DNA from: Pseudomonadota bacterium
Lineage (GTDB): Bacteria; Pseudomonadota; Alphaproteobacteria; Rhizobiales; Segnochrobactraceae
Reading direction: 5' to 3'
Assembly (NCBI GenBank): GCA_023442215.1
Contig: JAEZMP010000325.1
Span: forward strand, 1-6,978
DNA: 6,978 nt
In this document: positions 1-6,378 of the stretch, piece after piece
Numbering within the stretch: the first letter of the stretch is position 1
Layout: every line of letters starts with the position of its first letter
Program-made: the position numbers and the translations under genes
Notes under the pieces: model-generated
What the model was told of the DNA's origin: nothing
What the model saw: the letters and a program-made list of their open reading frames with translations, nothing else
Database searches by the model: none

Positions 1-15
1 GCTGAGCCGTCGGGC

Positions 16-51
16 GTCGGCCCGGGGCCGGCGCGATCCGCCCCGGCCGAC
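16..51 (+). terminator. GC-rich hairpin, possible terminator of an upstream gene
   Basis: Positions 16-28 (GTCGGCCCGGGGC) pair with 40-51 (GCCCCGGCCGAC) over 12 base pairs with one bulged C at 23 and an 11-base loop. A TGA at 3-5 lies 10 bases before the stem and could end an upstream plus-strand gene, which would make this its terminator. The sequence after the stem (57-66) is only moderately T-rich, so this is not a textbook Rho-independent terminator. The hairpin directly abuts the GTG at 53, which argues against that GTG as the start of the next gene. Confidence 0.45.
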
Positions 52-143
52 CGTGCGGTTGTTCTCCCGGCACAGGCATGCCAAAGGCTTTCGGCAGGCA
101 ACGCCGGTGGTGACAACACCGTCGGCAGACGACGCGTTCGGGC

Positions 144-148
144 AGGAG
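144..148 (+). promoter_or_regulatory. ribosome binding site of the ccdA-like gene
   Basis: AGGAG lies 9 bases before the ATG at 158. It decides the start of the CcdA-like gene: the in-frame GTG at 53 has no such site, sits against a hairpin, and would add 35 Arg/Ser-rich residues that do not resemble a CcdA N-terminus. Confidence 0.7.
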
Positions 149-157
149 CGGGTGGGG

Positions 158-892
158 ATGGCTTTCGATATCGGGACGGGCGCGGCGGTCGTCGGGGGCA
201 TCCTGTCGTTCGTGTCGCCGTGCGTGCTGCCGCTCGTGCCGCCCTATCTCTGCTTCATGGCCGGCGTCTCGCTGGACGAACTCGCAGGCGAGGCTGAAAC
301 CAGCGGCATCCGTCGGCGGGTGGTCGTGGCCTCGATCGCCTTCGTGCTCGGGTTCTCCACCATCTTCGTCGCCCTCGGCGCGACCGCCTCCACCATCGGC
401 CGGCTGCTCGCGCTCTACCTGCCGACGCTGGCGGTGATCTCCGGCATCGTCATCCTGGTGATGGGGCTGCATTTTCTCGGCGTGTTCCGCATCCCGCTGC
501 TGATGCGCGAAGCGCGGATGGACGTCCGCCGGGCGCCGGGTCCCGTGGGCGCCTACGTCATGGGACTCGCCTTCGCGTTCGGCTGGTCGCCCTGCATCGG
601 CCCGGTGCTGGGCTCGATCCTGTTCGTCGCCGGCAGCGAGGCGACGGCGTTCGAGGGCGCGCGGCTGCTCGTCGCCTATTCGCTCGGGCTCGGCATCCCG
701 TTCGTGCTCGCGGCGCTGTTCTCCACCTCGTTCCTTGGTCTGATGCGCCGCTTCCGGCGCCACATGCACCGCGTCGAGCAGGCGATGGGCGGGCTTCTCG
801 TGGTGACGGGCATCCTTTTTCTCACCGGCCAGATGTCGACGCTGTCGTTCTGGCTTCTGGAGAAGTTCCCCGGCCTCGCCTCGGTCGGCTGA
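158..892 (+). CDS. ccdA: CcdA/DsbD-type thiol:disulfide transporter (cytochrome c biogenesis)
   Basis: A 244-residue inner-membrane protein of the CcdA family, which passes electrons from cytoplasmic thioredoxin across the membrane to periplasmic thioredoxin-like proteins, typically for haem-binding cysteine reduction in cytochrome c maturation. Six hydrophobic helices are visible at about residues 8-31, 57-80, 87-110, 129-158, 166-192 and 208-226. The two redox cysteines sit in the expected places: Cys22 in SPCVLPLVPP of helix 1 and Cys146 in FGWSPCIGP of helix 4. The length matches the stand-alone CcdA family and there is no DsbD-like periplasmic domain at either end. The ATG at 158 is chosen because of the AGGAG 9 bases upstream; an in-frame GTG at 53 is the alternative. 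The gene ends with tandem stops (TGATAG, 890-895). No thioredoxin-like partner is in the window, so the exact partner (cytochrome c maturation or another thiol pathway) is open. Confidence 0.92.
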   Translation: MAFDIGTGAAVVGGILSFVSPCVLPLVPPYLCFMAGVSLDELAGEAETSGIRRRVVVASIAFVLGFSTIFVALGATASTIGRLLALYLPTLAVISGIVILVMGLHFLGVFRIPLLMREARMDVRRAPGPVGAYVMGLAFAFGWSPCIGPVLGSILFVAGSEATAFEGARLLVAYSLGLGIPFVLAALFSTSFLGLMRRFRRHMHRVEQAMGGLLVVTGILFLTGQMSTLSFWLLEKFPGLASVG

Positions 893-1189
893 TAGGCGCG
901 GCGGGACCGGCGCGGCCAGATCGCGGCAAGGCGGCGCCGTCGGGTCGCGCGCCGATGTGCCCCCGCCGATGTGCCCACGCGATGTGCCGATGACGCTTGC
1001 CCACTGCCTGCCCGGTCGGCAGGATCGTCGCAGAGGCGGAATATCGAGCGTGCATGGCGGTCGGCGGTGAACGATAACGGGCGATCCAGTGATGGGGCTG
1101 AGCCGGTGCGACGCCGGTCTTCCCGGCGGCCTCGCGGCGCAACGGGTGGCGCTGCTGCTGACGGTCCGGATGACGCCTCCGGCGGCTCG
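893..1189 (+). other. intergenic spacer with short tandem repeat and two small hairpins
   Basis: No convincing gene lies between ccdA and the ModE-like gene. The frame of the downstream gene is open back to 971, but the predicted residues are low-complexity Arg/Ser/Ala/Gly. The visible structure is three copies of CGATGTGCC at 953-988, a 6-bp hairpin at 1007-1023 (CCTGCC/GGCAGG, loop CGGTC), and a 6-bp hairpin at 1112-1128 (CGCCGG/CCGGCG, loop TCTTC). Neither hairpin is followed by a T run. I found no clear sigma-70 promoter. Confidence 0.5.
953..988 (+). repeat. three tandem copies of CGATGTGCC
   Basis: CGATGTGCC occurs at 953-961, 967-975 and 980-988, with start-to-start spacing of 14 and 13 bases. 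The first two copies share the longer 12-mer GCCGATGTGCCC. The array sits about 200 bases before the ModE-like start. It could be an operator-like array or a small duplication scar; nothing in the sequence decides between them. Confidence 0.6.
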
Positions 1190-1576
1190 ATGGACGCCAC
1201 CCTGCGCATTCGCATCCACTTCGGCGACCGCGGCTTCTTCGGCCCCGGCAAGGCGCAACTTCTCGACCTGATTGCCTCGGAAGGCTCCATCGCGGCGGCG
1301 GGCCGCGCGATGGGCATGTCCTACCGCCGCGCGTGGCTGCTCGTCGAGGAGATGAACGCCCTGTTCGAGGCGCCACTGGTGGCCGCCCAGCACGGCGGCC
1401 AGGGCGGCGGCGGCGCCGTGGTCACGCCCGAGGGACACGCCGTGCTCGCCCGATACCGCGCCGTGATCGAGAAGGCGCAGGCGGCCGTTGAAGGCGAACT
1501 CGCATTCCTGGTGGATGCACTGGCGAAGGCGGATTCGGCCGCTGCACCCCCGAAGCCACCCGCACCCGTCGCCTGA
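1190..1576 (+). CDS. ModE-like winged helix-turn-helix transcriptional regulator, DNA-binding domain only
   Basis: A 128-residue protein resembling the N-terminal DNA-binding domain of ModE, the molybdenum-responsive regulator, a winged helix related to the LysR type. Residues 22-55 carry the helix-turn-helix, including the family-typical GSIAAAGRAMGMSYRRAWLL. The wing follows at about 62-82, with a Gly-rich turn (GGQGGGG) and VTPEG, then a helix at about 83-112 that normally dimerises. The protein ends in a Pro/Ala tail and has no C-terminal molybdate-binding (MOP) domain, so it cannot sense molybdate in the way E. coli ModE does. ATG 1190 is the first in-frame ATG and begins just before the conserved LRIRIHFG strand, but it has no good Shine-Dalgarno sequence; GTG 1067 is an in-frame alternative. 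No molybdenum transport or cofactor gene is adjacent, so the target genes are unknown. Confidence 0.85.
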   Translation: MDATLRIRIHFGDRGFFGPGKAQLLDLIASEGSIAAAGRAMGMSYRRAWLLVEEMNALFEAPLVAAQHGGQGGGGAVVTPEGHAVLARYRAVIEKAQAAVEGELAFLVDALAKADSAAAPPKPPAPVA

Positions 1577-1607
1577 ACGGACCGGCATCATCCTTCGCCG
1601 CGTGAAC

Positions 1608-1632
1608 GGACGGCGCCCCGCCGGGGCCGTCC
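1608..1632 (+). terminator. terminator-like hairpin after the ModE-like gene
   Basis: GGACGG (1608-1613) pairs with CCGTCC (1627-1632) and CCCC (1616-1619) with GGGG (1623-1626). The loop is GCC, and a 2-base bulge lies on the left arm. It starts 31 bases after the stop codon of the ModE-like gene. The tail (CGATTCTC) has few Ts, so termination efficiency is uncertain. Its position fits separation of the regulator from the operon that begins at 1786. Confidence 0.45.
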
Positions 1633-1785
1633 CGATTCTCCGCGGGCGGCCCTGCATTGGCGATGTCGAGCGGCTTCGAGATGCCTTTGCGCCACAACAG
1701 CTTCGCACAAGGGAGCGTGTCTAGTTGCTTAGCAGGGCGAAAAGCCGGCATCACGATGAGGTGTGTCTTGGGCATTCAGAAGCCG
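1633..1785 (+). promoter_or_regulatory. probable leader/promoter region of the three-gene glycan operon
   Basis: This stretch follows the hairpin and precedes the first operon gene. Its second half (about 1681-1785) is clearly less GC-rich than the flanks and contains triplets such as TCT, AGT, TTA and ATT that are rare in the surrounding genes. That suggests it is untranslated although the downstream frame stays open back to a TTG at 1657. I found no convincing -35/-10 pair, so a promoter here is inferred from position and composition only. Confidence 0.35.
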
Positions 1786-4014
1786 ATGGATCAGGCGCGG
1801 TCGGCAGCCGGGTCACCCGAGTCCAGGCAACAAGCCGCTGATCTGATCGCGCAGGCGGCACAGCTTCGCGAGAGCGAAGACTTCGCGGAGGCCGAACGTC
1901 TTCTGCTGCAGGCCGGCCGGCTGGACCCGCTCAACGGCGCCATGCTGCATGAATTCGGTCGCATCCAGTTTGCCCGGGCGCGTTATGCGGACGCCCAGAC
2001 CTTCCTCAAGCGCGCCGGTCGCGCCCGACCAGACGACGCCGAGGTGCAGTACGATCTCGGCCGTGCCTATGCCGCCGCGAGCCAGACGGACAAGGCCGTG
2101 GCGGCGTTCGAAGCGGCTCTCGCTCTGGACCCAGGCCATGCCGGTGCCACGGCCGCCCTGCGGAGCACGGAACGGACCGCCTTCGAACCCGTCGCGACGA
2201 TGGCGGAGTTCGCACCCCTCGACGGACCGGCGTCACCTCCGCCCGAGTTCGTCCCCCCGCCTGCGGCGATCGGCTCGCTCGATGAACCGGATCAGACGTT
2301 CCCCACCGTCCTGAATCTCGGCTCCGGCAAGGATTTCAGAGCAGACTGCTTCAACATCGATATCGACGATACCTGGGCGCCGGATGCCATCGTCGACCTC
2401 AGCGGCGTCGATCTCGACGAGGGTGGAATCGTCCTGCCGACCTACCGGTTCGGCGATGTCACGCTAAGGCCCGGCTGCTTTCAGCGCATCATCACCAACG
2501 ACGTTCTGGAGCACGTCCCGAACCTGATGAAGTTCATGACGACCTGTCTGAAGCTTCTGAGGCTCGACGGCGTCTTCGAAATCAGCGTTCCCTACGACCT
2601 GTCTTTCGGAGCGTGGCAGGATCCGACCCACGTCCGCGCTTTCAACGAGCGCAGCTGGCTCTATTACACGGAGTGGTTCTGGTACATGGGCTGGGGTGAG
2701 TACCGCTTCACCGCAGACCGGATGCAATTCGTCCTCAGCCCCTATGGACACGAACTGGCGAAGAAGGGCGTTTCCCAGGCGGAAATCACCCGCACGCCCC
2801 GAGCCGTCGATTCCATGAGCGTCCATCTGCGCAAGATCCGGCTGACCGAGAAAGATCGCCAGACCTGGCAATATTGGCGCGAGCGGCGCGAGGAAGCTGC
2901 GAAGCGCAGTGCGGGCCTTCGCGGACGGGTCGCGGGTGCGTCCCGCTCGCCCGCGGACGCCGCGCCGCAATCCTCCGATGGCGATTCCGGGCCGGCCTCT
3001 TCCCGATCGGAGCCCTCCAGACAGGAACCTCTCATACCGGCCACGTCCGCCGTACCGCCTCAGGCCGCTTCGTCCGCGTCTCGTGCACCGTTGCCGCCGT
3101 TCCCGGACGGATGGGAGGCCCATCGCGACCGCCACTGCATCTGGATCGTCTCGCCGGACGGCTACGTTCACAACCGCGCCTTCTTCGACGTCGCCGAGGG
3201 CCTCGGCGAGGCGTTCGCGGAACTCGGCGGTTCGGCGCCGCTGACGCGCAGCCCCGACGAGTGGCGCGGGCGGGTGCCGATCATCTTCGGCGGCAATCTG
3301 CTGGATCGGTCTACCGCTTCGATGCTCCCGCCCGGCAGCGTGATCTACAATCTCGAGCAGGCGCAGAACGGCAGCGCCTGGATGAACGAGACCTATCTCT
3401 CGCTGCTGCGCCGCTTTCCGGTGCTCGACTACAGCATCCGGAACCGTCAGGCGCTGGCGGGCCTCGGCATTCACGCGACGCTGCTTCCGGTCGGCTATGC
3501 CGACGGCCTGACCCGGGTCAGGCATCGTCCGCACAAGGATTCCGACATCCTGTTCTACGGTTCGCAGAACGAGCGTCGCAAGACGGTGCTCGATGCCCTG
3601 ACCGAGCGCGGATTCAAGGTCGTGTCGCTGTTCGGCGCCTATGGAACCGAGCGGGACGACGCCATCGGCCGGTCCAGGATCGTCCTGAACATGCACTATT
3701 ACGAGGCGGCGATCTTCGAGGTGGTCCGCGTTTCCTATCTTCTGGCGAACGGTGTCTGCGTGGTGACCGAAGGCTCGCCCGAGGATCCCGATCTTCTGCC
3801 GTTCGCCGATGGAATGGCCATCGCGCCGATCGATGGGCTGGTGGATCGTTGCGTCCGGCTGCTGGCGGATGACCGCGCCAGGGACCGGATGGCGGCGAGG
3901 GGGTTCGCCGCGATGAAGCGGCGCCGCCAGTCTGCGCTGCTCGCGCACCTGTTCGGACCCGCAGGCGAACCGGGCCGCGGGATGGCGCTCGCCGTGCCGG
4001 AGCTTTCGCGATGA
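1786..4014 (+). CDS. TPR repeat / SAM-methyltransferase-like / GT-B glycosyltransferase multidomain protein
   Basis: A 742-residue cytoplasmic protein with three parts. Residues about 16-118 form three TPR repeats (for example LGRAYAAASQTDKAVAAFEAAL), usually a protein-docking surface. Residues about 172-350 resemble a class I SAM-dependent methyltransferase: motif I-like VLNLGSGK (175-182), acidic strand end NIDID (190-194), then ITNDVLEHVPN (236-246) and ISVPYD (266-271). A Ser/Ala/Pro-rich linker spans about 375-440. Residues about 448-725 look like a GT-B glycosyltransferase of the GT1/GT4/CgeB type, with DILFYGSQNERR (587-598) and HYYEAAIFEVVRVSYLLANG (637-656), the likely nucleotide-sugar site. 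There is no signal peptide or membrane helix. ATG 1786 is chosen because upstream codons look non-coding; in-frame ATG 1756, ATG 1663 and TTG 1657 are alternatives, and none has a strong ribosome site. The stop overlaps the next gene by ATGA. Likely role: transfer and possibly methylation of a sugar; substrate unknown. Confidence 0.85.
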   Translation: MDQARSAAGSPESRQQAADLIAQAAQLRESEDFAEAERLLLQAGRLDPLNGAMLHEFGRIQFARARYADAQTFLKRAGRARPDDAEVQYDLGRAYAAASQTDKAVAAFEAALALDPGHAGATAALRSTERTAFEPVATMAEFAPLDGPASPPPEFVPPPAAIGSLDEPDQTFPTVLNLGSGKDFRADCFNIDIDDTWAPDAIVDLSGVDLDEGGIVLPTYRFGDVTLRPGCFQRIITNDVLEHVPNLMKFMTTCLKLLRLDGVFEISVPYDLSFGAWQDPTHVRAFNERSWLYYTEWFWYMGWGEYRFTADRMQFVLSPYGHELAKKGVSQAEITRTPRAVDSMSVHLRKIRLTEKDRQTWQYWRERREEAAKRSAGLRGRVAGASRSPADAAPQSSDGDSGPASSRSEPSRQEPLIPATSAVPPQAASSASRAPLPPFPDGWEAHRDRHCIWIVSPDGYVHNRAFFDVAEGLGEAFAELGGSAPLTRSPDEWRGRVPIIFGGNLLDRSTASMLPPGSVIYNLEQAQNGSAWMNETYLSLLRRFPVLDYSIRNRQALAGLGIHATLLPVGYADGLTRVRHRPHKDSDILFYGSQNERRKTVLDALTERGFKVVSLFGAYGTERDDAIGRSRIVLNMHYYEAAIFEVVRVSYLLANGVCVVTEGSPEDPDLLPFADGMAIAPIDGLVDRCVRLLADDRARDRMAARGFAAMKRRRQSALLAHLFGPAGEPGRGMALAVPELSR

Positions 4015-5549
4015 CCGGCGGACAGGCCATCGAGATCACGATCGGCGAGGAAACGGCCCTGCTGGAGCCGATCGGCGAACCGCAGGAAGGGTCTTTCGTC
4101 GTCTATACGGCGATCTTCTCCGATTACGACGATCTGCCGACGGTTGAGGCTGCCGATCCGAGGATCCGGTACATCGCCTTCACCGACCTTGAGATCGAGA
4201 GCCCGCCATCTCCCTGGGAGGTGAGACGGATCACGCCCGTCTTCGTCGATCCCCAGCGCAACGCTCGGCGCGTCAAACTGCTGCCGCACCTGTTTCTCCC
4301 CCGGGACACGACGGTCTCCGTCTGGGTCGATGCCAGTCTCCACATCCGCGCGCTCACGGTCGAATCCATCGGCATTTTGCTCGGGAGCGCGCAGATTGCC
4401 ACGCTCAAGCACGCCAACAGGGATTGCATCTATGAGGAAGCCGACACGGTCCTGAAGGTGAACTACGATTCACCGAGCCGCGTCATGCGCCAGATGATGC
4501 TCTATCGCCTGAAGGGCTTTCCTGCTCACTTCGGACTGCACGCCACGATGATGGTCATCCGGCGGCATTTCGAGACGCCGTGCATCCACTTCAATCTCGA
4601 CTGGTGGAACGTTCTCAGCCAGTTCTCGAAGAGGGACCAGCTCGCCTTCGACTATGTTCGCTGGAATCATCGCGGCATCGACGTAAAGACATTGCCGCTG
4701 AACCATTTTTCAAATCACGTCTTCACCTTCAAGTTGAAGGACGGGCAGGAGCATAAGTCCAAGAACAGGATCGTCGACGAGCATCTCAGCTCAAGCTTGT
4801 CCGGCGCGAACGGATATTCCGAGGGGCAGGAATACCGCGATATATATGAGGCGGCTTCGCCTGAATTTCTGGCCAATGTCAGAAACATCAGCAAGATTAT
4901 CCATACCTGCCGAGAGCGTCCGCCGGGCGGTTCATTCCATGACAGCGGCGATCCGCGCTTTCTTCACTCGCCCCCGGACCCGCGCATGGGTGCGGAGCGG
5001 GAGGTGTTCCTGCGGGCGATCCTCGGCCGGACACGCCTGTTCGAGATGAGCTTCGCCGGCGGCTACTACACCGTGCTCGCGCTCGCTGAAGCCGGCATCG
5101 CCGTGACGGCCGTGGATTGCGAGAAGACGTTTCACGGCGAGCCGTGCGCCGGATATATCGGCCATCATTATCCGGATCGCTTCATCTACGCGAAACTGGA
5201 AGAGAACTCTCTTCTCGATATCATCGACGAGATCTATTTCGACCGTTACGACGCGGTTCATATCAGCGCTGCCTGTGCGGCGGACCGGCTTGTCTACGAC
5301 CTCGCCTGCGCGGTTACGCACGGGCGGCCGGATGCCGTCCTCGTCGTGACGTCCATAACCGACACGGCCGCACGTCGTGCGCTCGCCTTCCTGGTGGCCC
5401 GTGGACTTCTCGAACCCTATGGGGATCTCCGCACCGAGCACGCCGCCGCCTACGCCATTGTCCGCTCGAGTGCCGAGACGCGCGACGGAAGCGCGGTGGC
5501 GGAGGAGATCGCCGGCGTGGTGCAAGCAGCAGGATTGAGCCTTTCATGA
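4011..5549 (+). CDS. TOD1/MUCI70-type (DUF616) glycosyltransferase fused to a methyltransferase-like domain
   Basis: A 512-residue two-domain protein. Residues about 28-245 match the DUF616 / TOD1-MUCI70 glycosyltransferase pattern: VVYTAIFSDYDDL (30-42), YIAFTDL (54-60), RNARRVKLLPH (83-93), SVWVDASLHI (103-112, in the place of the metal-binding DxD), KHANRDCIYEEA (133-144) and RDQLAFDYV (208-216). Residues about 335-490 look like a Rossmann methyltransferase-like domain: LFEMSFAGGYYT (343-354) as a degenerate motif I, VTAVDC (365-370) as strand 2, YDAVHISA (413-420) as strand 4. The glycine motif is poor, so SAM binding is unsure. It has no signal peptide or membrane helix. The start ATG overlaps the previous stop (ATGA 4011-4014) and has GGAG at 3999-4002, 8 bases upstream, so translational coupling is likely. 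Base composition is visibly AT-richer across about 4690-4900, close to the domain junction. Acceptor and donor sugars are unknown. Confidence 0.85.
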   Translation: MTGGQAIEITIGEETALLEPIGEPQEGSFVVYTAIFSDYDDLPTVEAADPRIRYIAFTDLEIESPPSPWEVRRITPVFVDPQRNARRVKLLPHLFLPRDTTVSVWVDASLHIRALTVESIGILLGSAQIATLKHANRDCIYEEADTVLKVNYDSPSRVMRQMMLYRLKGFPAHFGLHATMMVIRRHFETPCIHFNLDWWNVLSQFSKRDQLAFDYVRWNHRGIDVKTLPLNHFSNHVFTFKLKDGQEHKSKNRIVDEHLSSSLSGANGYSEGQEYRDIYEAASPEFLANVRNISKIIHTCRERPPGGSFHDSGDPRFLHSPPDPRMGAEREVFLRAILGRTRLFEMSFAGGYYTVLALAEAGIAVTAVDCEKTFHGEPCAGYIGHHYPDRFIYAKLEENSLLDIIDEIYFDRYDAVHISAACAADRLVYDLACAVTHGRPDAVLVVTSITDTAARRALAFLVARGLLEPYGDLRTEHAAAYAIVRSSAETRDGSAVAEEIAGVVQAAGLSLS

Positions 5550-6340
5550 CCCAGAAGCCCGGCACCACGGCATTGGCGACCGAGACCCTGAAGGCGGTCT
5601 ATGCCTCGAAGCGTCCCGATGAAGCAGGCGATCCGACCAAACCGCACGGGGCTTCCCAGACGGAAGCGCTCAAGCGTGCGATGAATGCCGTTCCGGCGGC
5701 GGCGCCGGTCCCGAAGATCACGCTGGTGAACGAAGCGATCCGCAGGCACTACAACGAAAAAATCCAGATGTCGCCGGCCCAGATCGAGGCCGTTTCATCC
5801 GCGATCCTGTCGCGAAGCCCGGGCTGCAATCTGCTCGTATTCGGCCTCGGCAACGACAGTCCGCTGTGGAATGCCATCAACAAGGATGGCTATACCCTGT
5901 TCATCGAAGATATCCCGGAGTGGATCGCGAAGATGAGCGCGGCCCATCCCGATCTCAACATCGACAAGGTCTCGTATCAGGGCACGACGGTCGCCTCGGC
6001 GATCGCCGATCCGGTGACGACGATCCAGCGGGCGAAGGTCCCGGATGTCCTGCTGCAGCGGGTTTGGGACGTCATCATCATCGACGGCCCGATGGGATAT
6101 GCTCCGAACCTGCCGGGCCGCTCGCTGCCGATCTGCTGGGCAAAGCAGATGGCGAAGCCCTCGACGCACATCTTCGTGGACGACTACGACCGCGATCTCG
6201 AGCGGACCTATGCCGACTTCCTGTTCCCGGCCGCCAGAACGGCCGGTCGTGCGGTGATCTCCCGTGCCGCGACCAAGCTGACGAGCGCCGGCTCGATGGT
6301 CTGGATCATCGGCGCGTCGTCGGCCTTCGCCGGCCAGTAG
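5546..6340 (+). CDS. DUF579/GXMT-like O-methyltransferase (glucuronoxylan 4-O-methyltransferase family)
   Basis: A 264-residue protein whose motifs follow those of plant glucuronoxylan 4-O-methyltransferases (GXMT/IRX15/DUF579), which move methyl from SAM to O-4 of glucuronic acid. Seen here: MSPAQIEAV (75-83), NLLVFGLGNDSPLW (95-108, SAM-binding motif I), TLFIEDIPEWI (117-127, acidic end of strand 2), WDVIIIDGPMGY (174-185), PGRSLPI (190-196) and HIFVDDYDRDLER (208-220), in the same order and spacing as in the plant enzymes. Residues 1-60 are a Pro/Ala/Thr-rich tail without a membrane helix, unlike the Golgi-anchored plant proteins, so a cytoplasmic location is expected. ATG 5546 overlaps the previous stop as ATGA and has AGGA at 5531-5534. 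The frame is open upstream to 5117, but those residues are Arg-rich and out of frame with the real upstream gene. Family membership looks firm; the substrate (a uronic acid or another sugar) is inferred. Confidence 0.85.
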   Translation: MTQKPGTTALATETLKAVYASKRPDEAGDPTKPHGASQTEALKRAMNAVPAAAPVPKITLVNEAIRRHYNEKIQMSPAQIEAVSSAILSRSPGCNLLVFGLGNDSPLWNAINKDGYTLFIEDIPEWIAKMSAAHPDLNIDKVSYQGTTVASAIADPVTTIQRAKVPDVLLQRVWDVIIIDGPMGYAPNLPGRSLPICWAKQMAKPSTHIFVDDYDRDLERTYADFLFPAARTAGRAVISRAATKLTSAGSMVWIIGASSAFAGQ

Positions 6341-6378
6341 ACCGGGTTTCCGGGCGGCGTCGGTCGCGGTTCGCCGGC

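Noticed and set aside
53..157. GTG at 53 as the start of the CcdA-like gene
   Set aside because: It has no ribosome site and abuts a strong hairpin, and the added 35 residues are hydrophilic and atypical for the family. ATG 158 has AGGAG 9 bases upstream.
1036..1080. Possible ModE-box-like elements (AATATCG and CGATAACG) before the ModE-like gene
   Set aside because: The two pieces do not form the expected two-fold palindrome with correct spacing, so they are probably chance.
676..1376. Minus-strand open frames of 213 and 184 codons across ccdA and the ModE-like gene
   Set aside because: They are Arg/Pro/Ser-rich shadows antisense to two recognised genes and to the spacer, with no motif or ribosome site.
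2464..3948. 494-codon open frame on the minus strand inside the TPR/MT/GT gene
   Set aside because: It is antisense to a gene with clear domains and is codon-aligned in a way that commonly leaves antisense frames open in GC-rich DNA. Its predicted protein shows no recognisable motif.
3735..4412. 225-codon minus-strand open frame across the junction of the first two operon genes
   Set aside because: It is antisense to two conserved domains, has no family features, and is typical of GC-rich antisense frames.
5117..5545. Upstream open extension of the GXMT-like gene frame
   Set aside because: The predicted residues are Arg-rich and unlike any protein, and they overlap the well-supported 512-aa gene in another frame. 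ATG 5546 with an ATGA overlap is the natural start.
6341..6378. Possible bidirectional terminator in the convergent gap (CGGCG/CGCCG)
   Set aside because: It is only a 5-bp stem with a 12-base loop and no T run on either strand, too weak to call.
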